From NCBI GenBank assembly GCA_947458985.1, contig CANHBA010000098.1, positions 1-7,840 on the forward strand: a DNA stretch of 7,840 nt, written 5' to 3'. This document shows, piece after piece, positions 1 to 6,363 of this stretch (position 1 is the stretch's first letter; each line of letters opens with the position of its first letter). Origin of the DNA: Flavobacteriales bacterium. Lineage in GTDB: Bacteria; Bacteroidota; Bacteroidia; Flavobacteriales_D; Crocinitomicaceae. The notes beneath the pieces are model-generated. The model did not search any database, was not told the DNA's origin, and saw only the letters and a program-made list of their open reading frames with translations. The translations under genes were made by a program, and so were the position numbers.

Positions 1-3000
1 GAGACAAGACCGCAAAAGACCGCAAAGAATACTGGCCTTTCGTAGAAAAAGCCAAAACCGCTTGGGAAAGCGTACAAAACATTTCAGACGACCAACTCCG
101 CGAAAAAACACGCGGTTTTCAAGAGCAAATTCGCCTCAGTATTGCGCCCCTAGAAGAAACCCTCGCTGGGCTAGAAGCGAAAGCTGCCGATCTTCAAACC
201 CCTTTTGAAGAAAAAGAAAAACTCTACGACGAAATCGACCAAATGACGAAGTCTATCGATGAGCGCATCGAAGAAGAACTCCTCGTTATTTTACCCGAAG
301 CCTTTGCCGTAGTAAAAGAAACTGCACGCCGTTGGGCCGAAAACGGACAACTCAGCGTCAGCGCTACCGATTTTGATCGCCAACTTGCTGCTGCTCGCGA
401 TGGCATCAGCCTAGACGGTGACCGAGCCATCTGGCACAACGAATGGACTGCCGCCGGCAACAAAATTCAGTGGGCTATGGTTCACTACGACGTTCAGCTC
501 ATGGGAGGCGCTGTTTTGCACCGAGGTAATATCGCCGAAATGCAAACCGGTGAAGGTAAAACGTTGGTGGCTACCCTACCCGTTTACCTCAATGCCCTTT
601 CAGGCAAAGGCGTTCACGTCGTCACCGTCAACGACTACCTCGCCAAACGCGATGCCGAATGGATGGGTCCGTTGTACGAATTCCACGGTTTGCGCGTCGA
701 TTGCATCGACAAACACCAACCCAATTCTCAGCGCCGTCGCCAGGCTTACTTGGCCGACATCACCTTCGGAACCAACAACGAATTTGGCTTTGACTACCTC
801 CGCGACAACATGGCGGGCCACGTCGACGACATCGTTCAGCGCAAGCACCATTTCGCAATTGTCGATGAGGTCGATTCCGTTTTAATTGACGACGCTCGTA
901 CGCCACTCATCATTGCTGGCCCTACGCCAAAAGGCGATGAGCACGAGTTCCACGAACTCAAACCGCGCATCGAACGCGTAGTAGAAGCCCAAAGAGCTTT
1001 TGTACAGCAATGCCTGAACGACGCCAAAAAAATGTTGACGGTCATCAACGAACCCAACCCAGACAAAAACGAACAAAAACGCCTCCTCGATGAAGGCGGA
1101 ATTGCCCTTTTACGCGCCCACCGCGGTTTGCCTAAGAACAGAGCACTCATCAAGTTCTTATCAGAACCCGGCATGAAAGTGCATTTACAGAAAACCGAGA
1201 ATTTCTACATGGCCGAACAAGGCAAAAACATGAAGAAAATCGACGTCGACTTATTCTTTGTAATCGACGAAAAAAACAACTCCATCGAACTCACCGACAA
1301 AGGTATTGACCTCGTTTCGGGTAAAGACGACCGCGACTTCTTCGTGATGCCCGACATCGGCGCAGAAATCGCCAAATTACAAAAAGAAGCCCTCGAAAAA
1401 GAAGCCTACATTGAGCGCAAAGATGTTTTGATCAGAGAATACTCCATCAAATCTGAACGCATTCACTCCGTAAGCCAGCTTTTGCGAGCCTACACCCTTT
1501 TCGAAAAAGAAGTGGAATACGTAATCATGGACGGCAAAGTCAAAATCGTAGACGAATCCACAGGACGTATTATGGAAGGTCGCCGCTATTCAGATGGTTT
1601 GCACCAAGCCATTGAAGCCAAGGAGAACGTCACCGTAGAAGCCGCCACCCAAACCTACGCTTCTATTACCTTACAAAATTACTTCCGCATGTACCACAAA
1701 CTTGCGGGCATGACCGGAACAGCAGAAACCGAAGCACGCGAGTTTTGGGATATCTACAAACTAGACGTAGTGGTGGTGCCTACCAACAGAGCGATTACCC
1801 GCAAAGACCAAGACGACTTCGTATACAAAACAGCCCGCGAGAAGTACAACGCCATTATTTTAGAAATCGAAGACCTCGTTTCAAAAGGCCGCCCAGTGCT
1901 CGTGGGTACCACAACTGTTGAGATATCAGAGTTGTTGTCGCGGATGCTGCAAATGAAAAAAATTCAGCACCAAGTACTCAACGCCAAGTACCACCAAAAA
2001 GAAGCCGAAATTGTTGCCAACGCAGGTAAAGCCGGCACCGTAACCATTGCCACCAACATGGCAGGTCGTGGAACCGACATCAAACTCGGCGAAGGCGTTA
2101 AAGAAGCTGGCGGTTTGGCCATTATCGGTACCGAACGCCACGACTCCCGCCGTGTAGACCGCCAGTTGCGCGGACGTGCCGGACGCCAAGGCGACCCAGG
2201 CTCATCTCGCTTCTTTGTGTCGCTAGAAGACGACCTCATGCGCAAATTTGGCTCAGAACGCATTGCCTCCATCATGGACCGTATGGGCCTCAAAGAAGGA
2301 GAAGTCATTACCGCAGGAATGGTTTCTAAATCGATAGAGCGCGCCCAGAAAAAAGTCGAAGAAAACAACTTCGGGATGCGTAAAAACCTCCTCGAATACG
2401 ACGACGTCATGAGCGCACAGCGCAAGGCCATTTACCGCAAGCGCCGCAACGCCCTCTACGGCGACCGCCTCGACATGGACATCGACAACATGTTCTACGA
2501 CCTCTGCGAAAACACTGTTGCCACGTATGCCAAAGTCCCGTATCAAGAATTTGAAATGGAGCTCTTGCGCCTCATCGGCATCGAAACACCCGTAGATGAA
2601 GCCACCTTCAAACAACTCAACGCAGCCGAACTCACAGAGCGCGTCTACGCAACACTCCGCGAAACCTACGACCGCAAATGCGACAAAATCGCACGCATGG
2701 CTTATCCGCAAGTGAAGCATGTTTTTCAGACCATGTCTCAGCAATACAAAAACATCGTGTTCCCACTCCCCGACGGCCGCCGTCAGATGCAACTCATCGT
2801 CAACCTCGAAGAAGCCTATCAATCTGAAGGACGTGCTATCAGCAAATACTTCGAGCGCAACGTGCTACTCAGCAAAATCGACGACGAATGGAAAGAACAT
2901 CTGCGCGAAATGGACGACCTCCGCACGGCAGTGCGCAACGCCCAATACGAGCAAAAAGATCCATTGGTTATTTACAAACTCGAATCCTACGAACTCTTCC

Positions 3001-3275
3001 GCAACATGCTCATGCGCCTCAATGAAGAAGCACTAGACTTACTCATGCGCATGGACGTACCTCTAGAACAACAAATCCAGAGTACCAACCAAGAAGACCA
3101 CCAGAACAACTACGACAAAGCGCAAACGAGCAACCAAGAGGCTATTGCCAATTCTGCCCCAAATGCACCCGAAGTAGAGAAAAAACAACCAGTGGTTGTG
3201 GAGCAAAAAATCAACCGCAACGATCCTTGTCCGTGCGGAAGCGGCAAGAAATTCAAACAGTGTCACGGTCAGTAA
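1..3275 (+). CDS. secA: SecA preprotein translocase ATPase (5' end outside window)
   Basis: SecA is the ATPase motor that binds preproteins and drives them through the SecYEG channel at the inner membrane. The reading frame is open from base 3, so the ATG at 243 is internal: the 80 codons before it encode normal SecA N-terminal sequence (for example ISDDQLREKT). Probably only about 15-25 residues are missing. In-window residue numbers: Walker A TGEGKT ending near 187, DEVD box at 288-291, a long insertion at about 308-419, NBD2 motif MAGRGTDIKLG at 686, and motif VI (QLRGRAGRQGDPGSSRF) just after 709. The scaffold/two-helix-finger stretch WKEHLREMDDLRTAVR follows near 964. The end carries the zinc/SecB-binding tail CPCGSGKKFKQCH (Cys codons 3228, 3234 and 3261, His 3264), then TAA at 3273. 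At least 1,090 residues makes it much longer than the roughly 900 of E. coli, as in Bacteroidota. No disabling change is visible. Confidence 0.97.
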   Translation, partial: DKTAKDRKEYWPFVEKAKTAWESVQNISDDQLREKTRGFQEQIRLSIAPLEETLAGLEAKAADLQTPFEEKEKLYDEIDQMTKSIDERIEEELLVILPEAFAVVKETARRWAENGQLSVSATDFDRQLAAARDGISLDGDRAIWHNEWTAAGNKIQWAMVHYDVQLMGGAVLHRGNIAEMQTGEGKTLVATLPVYLNALSGKGVHVVTVNDYLAKRDAEWMGPLYEFHGLRVDCIDKHQPNSQRRRQAYLADITFGTNNEFGFDYLRDNMAGHVDDIVQRKHHFAIVDEVDSVLIDDARTPLIIAGPTPKGDEHEFHELKPRIERVVEAQRAFVQQCLNDAKKMLTVINEPNPDKNEQKRLLDEGGIALLRAHRGLPKNRALIKFLSEPGMKVHLQKTENFYMAEQGKNMKKIDVDLFFVIDEKNNSIELTDKGIDLVSGKDDRDFFVMPDIGAEIAKLQKEALEKEAYIERKDVLIREYSIKSERIHSVSQLLRAYTLFEKEVEYVIMDGKVKIVDESTGRIMEGRRYSDGLHQAIEAKENVTVEAATQTYASITLQNYFRMYHKLAGMTGTAETEAREFWDIYKLDVVVVPTNRAITRKDQDDFVYKTAREKYNAIILEIEDLVSKGRPVLVGTTTVEISELLSRMLQMKKIQHQVLNAKYHQKEAEIVANAGKAGTVTIATNMAGRGTDIKLGEGVKEAGGLAIIGTERHDSRRVDRQLRGRAGRQGDPGSSRFFVSLEDDLMRKFGSERIASIMDRMGLKEGEVITAGMVSKSIERAQKKVEENNFGMRKNLLEYDDVMSAQRKAIYRKRRNALYGDRLDMDIDNMFYDLCENTVATYAKVPYQEFEMELLRLIGIETPVDEATFKQLNAAELTERVYATLRETYDRKCDKIARMAYPQVKHVFQTMSQQYKNIVFPLPDGRRQMQLIVNLEEAYQSEGRAISKYFERNVLLSKIDDEWKEHLREMDDLRTAVRNAQYEQKDPLVIYKLESYELFRNMLMRLNEEALDLLMRMDVPLEQQIQSTNQEDHQNNYDKAQTSNQEAIANSAPNAPEVEKKQPVVVEQKINRNDPCPCGSGKKFKQCHGQ

Positions 3276-3677
3276 ATGCACCTCACACAAATTGGAATTG
3301 TCGGATCTGGAAAGGTAGCACAAACCTTACTGCGCTTAGCAACTGATGCACAAGTGCCCGTTGCAGGCATTTACGCCCGTTCTTTTGACAAAGCACAAGC
3401 GTTGGCCAACAAATACAAATGTGCTGCATTTGCGAAGCTCGAAGAACTCCGCCCTGAACTGCTCCTCATTTGTGTTTCCGATGACGCACTTCCCGAAATT
3501 ATAGGTCAACTGGCACCCCAACAGGTTGCAGCCTATACCGCTGGTAGCCCGAGCATCAAACTATTCAACCATGCGCAATTAGGCGTTTGTTATCCGTATC
3601 AATCTATTTCCAAAGGACGCGACCTCTTGGCTTCGGACATCCCTTTCATGATTGAAGGCAAAAACGACCTCGTTTTG

Positions 3678-3680
3678 TAA
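3678..3680 (+). other. In-frame premature TAA in the DUF2520 gene
   Basis: The codons around it read GTT TTG TAA CGC ATT, and the downstream frame continues without a shift for 117 codons of recognisable DUF2520 sequence. One substitution is therefore enough to explain it (CAA, GAA or AAA to TAA are the simplest). No indel is needed. Confidence 0.9.
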
Positions 3681-4026
3681 CGCATTACCAGTTTTTTACA
3701 ACAACTCGGCGCACAATACCAACAATGTGGTTCTGCACAGCGCGCACAGTATCACCTTGCCGGCGTTTTCGTCAATAATTTTGGCAACCTCATGCTCTTG
3801 GAAGCCAGCAAAATTCTGAGCCATGCCAACCTCGACATGACGCCCTTGTATCCTTTGCTCAACGAAACCATCGCCAAAGCCATCCTTTTGGGCCCAGAAA
3901 ACGCCCAAACAGGCCCAGCTTTGCGCCACGATCAAAACACACTAGACCGACACCGATCTCAACTCGACCCCGAACAATTAGTAGTGTACGAATGTCTTAC
4001 CCAAAGAATCCAAGACCTCTTTAAAA

Positions 4027-4034
4027 ATGCTTAG
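4027..4034 (+). promoter_or_regulatory. 8-base stop/start overlap coupling DUF2520 gene and kdsC
   Basis: The kdsC ATG (4027-4029) lies before the TAG of the upstream gene (4032-4034), giving ATGCTTAG. No Shine-Dalgarno sequence is seen before it. This arrangement usually means that ribosomes finishing the upstream gene start the next one. The premature stop at 3678 could therefore lower kdsC translation. Coupling is inferred from spacing only. Confidence 0.6.
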
Positions 4035-4545
4035 CTACAAACAACGACTCAATCACATCAGTACTTTCATCTTTGATGTCGACGGCGTTTTCACCGACGG
4101 CAAAGTCTACCTCATCAACGATGAAATTGTCAGAGCCGTCAATTCCAAAGATGGCTATGCGGTTCAGTATGCCGTCAAGATGGGCTACAAAATCTTCTGT
4201 ATTACAGGCGGTTCTTCCCCTGAGGTCAAAAAACGCCTCATGGGACTAGGCGTCCATGACGTCTATTTAGGCTCGCACAACAAACTCGAGCGCTACGAAC
4301 AAATCAAAAAAGAATACAATTTAAGCGATACCGAAATTGCCTACATGGGCGATGACATCCCGGATATTCCGGTGTTGCGTGTGGCTGGGCTTTCTGCTTG
4401 CCCACAAGATGCCGTGAGCGATGTCAAAGCAAACGTGCACTACCAAAGTCCGTTTCTAGGCGGCAAAACTTGTGTCCGCGACCTCATCGAGCAAACCCTT
4501 CGCTGCCAAAACAAATGGCTCAGCGAGTTGGCCTACGAGTGGTAA
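4027..4545 (+). CDS. kdsC: 3-deoxy-D-manno-octulosonate 8-phosphate phosphatase (KdsC, HAD family)
   Basis: KdsC removes phosphate from Kdo 8-phosphate to give Kdo, the inner-core sugar of LPS; it acts in the cytoplasm. The 172-residue length is the usual compact size of the cap-less C-type HAD phosphatases, which normally form tetramers. Motif I is FDVDGVFTDG, with nucleophile Asp17 and acid/base Asp19. Motif II is ITGGSS (Thr60). The motif III lysine is probably Lys86 in HNKLERY. Motif IV is MGDDIPD, with Asp109, Asp110 and Asp113 for Mg2+. The C-terminal GGKTCVRDLIE matches the family's GG...VR tail that reaches a neighbouring active site. It lies in a unit with a DUF2520 gene, a pairing I recall from many Bacteroidota. 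Its last 26 bases overlap the kinase gene on the other strand. A phosphatase of similar fold acting on another sugar acid (KDN or Neu5Ac 9-phosphate type) is less likely. Confidence 0.9.
   Translation: MLSYKQRLNHISTFIFDVDGVFTDGKVYLINDEIVRAVNSKDGYAVQYAVKMGYKIFCITGGSSPEVKKRLMGLGVHDVYLGSHNKLERYEQIKKEYNLSDTEIAYMGDDIPDIPVLRVAGLSACPQDAVSDVKANVHYQSPFLGGKTCVRDLIEQTLRCQNKWLSELAYEW
4520..4545. other. Tail-to-tail overlap of kdsC and the sugar kinase gene
   Basis: kdsC (+) ends with TAA at 4543-4545, and the kinase (-) ends with TGA at 4522-4520, so 26 bases are coding on both strands. The + strand codes for the end of SELAYEW and the - strand for TTRRPTR. No hairpin with a T-tract is visible around the junction on either strand, so each transcript probably runs into the opposite gene unless Rho stops it. 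Confidence 0.85.
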
Positions 4546-5518
4546 ACCAATATGCTTTGAGTTCTTCTGCCAAGCGCAACTGATTGAGGGCTCTTCTTAA
4601 GTTGTGTTGCTCGTCTTTAACCTTGTAATAGATATCGTGTTGTAAATAATCGGTCAAAAAACGCAAGGCCTGAACAAGAATAACCCCACAAGCTGCCGTA
4701 AAAATTTTTACTTCCTCTAACTGGAAGGTTTCCAGTAAAACTTCAAAAATCTCCTCCCTAAATAAGGGTTGTTCAGGGTCTGCGTCTTCTCCCCTGCTGC
4801 AAAACGACCTGATCATGTCGCCGTAATCGTAAAACGGACTACCGAGCTGAATGGTATCCCAGTCGATGAGGGCGCGTACCTTTTGTCCATTTACATCAAA
4901 GAGATAGTTGCCTAACTTTGGATCGGCATGGATCAAGGCTTGTGGAGCTTGTTCCAAAAAATCTTGCCAGTCAGTCAGAAAGGTCCAATTCTCATCGAGA
5001 AGTTTGATTGCGCTAGATGCTTTGAATTTCCGGTCTGAATCTATATTCCTTATCGTATCTTGATAAACTTTCAGCCGCTGGCCAACGTCTAAAAAACCCG
5101 AAATAGGCGCTTTCCAATGTTGCGCATCAATTTGTCCGAGAGCAGCGTGAAATTCAAGAAGTGCAGCAGCAGCCAATTTGGAATTTTCGATGGTGACGGT
5201 AGCAAGCGTCTTACTTGGTGTTATGGCAGCAGCTAATCTATAAAATTGATTGTCAAACTCAACACAAGTAGTTTCAGACTTTGAAGGTAGAAATTGCAGC
5301 GGTATCAATTTGGGTAAAATGACCGCTTTTGAAAGCCCTTGTAATTGTTGTTGTAAGAGCCCGGGTTCATTAAAAACATGCGCATTGATTTGTTGAAGGA
5401 TGAAATTGGAAGTCGTGGTCCGGACCAACCAGGTATGATTGATCAGACCCTCTTCAATTGGGCTGATTTGCGTAGGTTGCAAACCCCATTCTTCAAAGAG
5501 TAAAGCTTTTAAATCCAT
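4520..5518 (-). CDS. APH-fold sugar kinase, N-acetylhexosamine 1-kinase (NahK)-like
   Basis: A cytoplasmic kinase of the phosphotransferase (APH) family, 332 residues. The N-lobe opens with EEGLINHTWLV and FILQQINAHVF (residues 22-49). This resembles NahK-type enzymes, which phosphorylate N-acetylhexosamines at C1, more than antibiotic kinases. The catalytic loop is IHADPKLGNYLF (196-207), with likely catalytic base Asp199 and metal ligand Asn204. The metal-binding IDWD gives Asp219, and YDYGDMIRSF follows at 230-239. The family-typical C-terminal stretch ALRFLTDYL then EQHNLRRALNQLRLAEEL spans 284-320. The start ATG at 5518 overlaps the stop of the upstream nucleotidyltransferase by 10 bases, so the two products very likely act in sequence: sugar to sugar-1-phosphate to NDP-sugar. 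The last residues (FTTRRPTR) fall in the overlap with kdsC and look like an extension past the family end. Kinase family is sure; the sugar (GalNAc, GlcNAc or other) is inferred from context. Confidence 0.85.
   Translation of the reverse strand: MDLKALLFEEWGLQPTQISPIEEGLINHTWLVRTTTSNFILQQINAHVFNEPGLLQQQLQGLSKAVILPKLIPLQFLPSKSETTCVEFDNQFYRLAAAITPSKTLATVTIENSKLAAAALLEFHAALGQIDAQHWKAPISGFLDVGQRLKVYQDTIRNIDSDRKFKASSAIKLLDENWTFLTDWQDFLEQAPQALIHADPKLGNYLFDVNGQKVRALIDWDTIQLGSPFYDYGDMIRSFCSRGEDADPEQPLFREEIFEVLLETFQLEEVKIFTAACGVILVQALRFLTDYLQHDIYYKVKDEQHNLRRALNQLRLAEELKAYWFTTRRPTR
5509..5518 (-). promoter_or_regulatory. 10-base stop/start overlap, nucleotidyltransferase to kinase
   Basis: On the - strand the bases ATGGATTTAA hold the kinase ATG (5518-5516) and the TAA of the nucleotidyltransferase (5511-5509). 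Such overlaps favour translational coupling and balanced amounts of the two enzymes. This is inferred from spacing. Confidence 0.6.
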
Positions 5519-6363
5519 TCAGGAAAAACACGTGGATACTGCTTGCCTTCAAGTGCAAGGATCTGACTTTTTGCAGCTGCAAGGTCTGCAGCGTATGTAA
5601 TGCCAAACCAAGCGGCCGGCATTTCTTGAACTTGAACCTTTAACGCTCCTGTTTCGATAAACTCATGAATGACTTTTGGAAGGTAGATTTCAATCGTTTC
5701 ATTGCTTGCATGCAGGGCTAAAAAACCTTGCACCTTGGTCTTTAACAGCGCTAAAAACGTACTTGACAACAACCAAGCATTCATGGATATGAGTGTGTTT
5801 GGACTGTGTGCACGCCCTTGTTCATCGGTAATTTGACCATTTACTTCTTCTATCTTCAGGACCTCTTCAATGTCTGTTAAATAACCGTGTTCCGTTTGAC
5901 ACAAACCTCTGGCAACAGGCCCGTTAGGGCTTAGCGTCGGACCTAATTCAAAAGCCAAAGCTGCAGCTTCAACACCATTTTGAACTAACGACTTGGCTGT
6001 TTGACAAATGCTTTGACCATAGTAGTCATCGGCATTGAGTACCAAAAAAGAACCAGCCCATTTGTCAAATAAAAAATGCAGCGCATGTGCAGTGCCCCAA
6101 GGTTTAGGACGACTTTGTTCTTGAACAATAAGCTCATAGCGCGCGGGTTGTATCCATTTATTCAATTGCTCGGCAACAATGGCTTGCATGCCCGGCCGAA
6201 TAATGACAAAAACCTTCTGAAAACCCGCTTGCATGGCATCATAACAGGCGTATTCAAACAGAAAGCGACCTTCTTGCCCAAATGGTTCAATTTGTTTGGC
6301 TCCTCCGAAACGAGAACCTAAACCACCCGCTAGGATAACCAACGCTGTATCAGTAGTTGGCAT
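5509..6363 (-). CDS. Sugar-1-phosphate nucleotidyltransferase (NTP_transferase family)
   Basis: A cytoplasmic enzyme expected to join a nucleotide to a sugar 1-phosphate and release pyrophosphate. The start chosen is ATG 6363, giving 284 residues (MPTTDTALVILAGG). It places the signature ILAGGLGSRFGGAKQIEPF at residues 10-28, close to the N-terminus as in the family; Arg18 and Lys23 are the usual nucleotide-binding residues. RPKPWGTAHAL (85-95) is a substrate/base-binding segment, and LNADDYYG (109-116) carries the Mg2+-binding Asp. These features match a nucleotidyltransferase group that I recall next to NahK-like kinases in Bacteroides and Clostridia. The frame is open further upstream to ATG 6474, but that adds 37 atypical residues inside the GH109 gene. 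It overlaps the GH109 gene by 14 bases and the kinase by 10. The nucleotide (UTP probable) and the sugar are not readable from sequence. Confidence 0.85.
   Translation of the reverse strand: MPTTDTALVILAGGLGSRFGGAKQIEPFGQEGRFLFEYACYDAMQAGFQKVFVIIRPGMQAIVAEQLNKWIQPARYELIVQEQSRPKPWGTAHALHFLFDKWAGSFLVLNADDYYGQSICQTAKSLVQNGVEAAALAFELGPTLSPNGPVARGLCQTEHGYLTDIEEVLKIEEVNGQITDEQGRAHSPNTLISMNAWLLSSTFLALLKTKVQGFLALHASNETIEIYLPKVIHEFIETGALKVQVQEMPAAWFGITYAADLAAAKSQILALEGKQYPRVFPEWI
6350..6363 (-). promoter_or_regulatory. 14-base stop/start overlap, GH109 gene to nucleotidyltransferase
   Basis: On the - strand ATGCCAACTACTGA contains the nucleotidyltransferase ATG (6363-6361) and the TGA of the GH109 gene (6352-6350). 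No Shine-Dalgarno sequence precedes the ATG, which again fits coupling to the upstream gene. Confidence 0.55.

Larger units (their letters stand above)
3276..4034 (+). pseudogene. Rossmann-like/DUF2520 protein gene with in-frame stop
   Basis: This is one gene of 253 codons split by a TAA at codon 135 (3678-3680); both halves are in the same frame. The first half (134 residues) is an NAD(P)-binding Rossmann domain with IGIVGSGKVAQTLL at residues 7-20, resembling ProC and F420-dependent oxidoreductases. It ends in the conserved-looking region YPYQSISKGRDLLASDIPF. The second half (117 codons, 3681-4031) reads as an intact DUF2520 domain: the segments YHLAGVFVNNFGN and LGPENAQTGPALRHDQ are typical of that family. 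The biochemical function of the family is unknown to me. The start ATG directly follows the secA stop, and the final TAG overlaps kdsC. Alternatives are a recent nonsense mutation, a sequencing error, stop readthrough, or two fragments with restart at ATG 3792 (80 residues). The restart would lose 37 codons of the domain. TAA is clearly a normal stop here, because secA, kdsC and the nucleotidyltransferase all end with it. Confidence 0.85.

Noticed and set aside
243..245. ATG 243 as the secA start
   Set aside because: The same frame is open to the window edge and the 80 preceding codons are good SecA sequence, so the true start lies outside the window.
2253..2822. 189-codon open frame on the - strand
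   Set aside because: Antisense to conserved secA sequence, with composition of a mirrored coding frame and no recognisable motif.
3678..3680. Reassigned TAA codon (alternative genetic code)
   Set aside because: secA, kdsC and the nucleotidyltransferase all end at TAA exactly where their families end, so TAA is a normal stop in this genome.
4520..5518. Aminoglycoside resistance kinase
   Set aside because: The APH fold is shared, but the N-lobe, the C-terminal LRFLTDYL and HNLRR region, and the coupling to a sugar nucleotidyltransferase point to a sugar kinase.
4520..6363. AmgK-MurU peptidoglycan recycling pair
   Set aside because: Chemically similar (kinase plus nucleotidyltransferase), but the transferase is longer than MurU as I recall it (about 220 residues) and carries the WGTAHA/NADDYYG pattern of another group; the GH109 neighbour also favours GalNAc. 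Not fully excluded.
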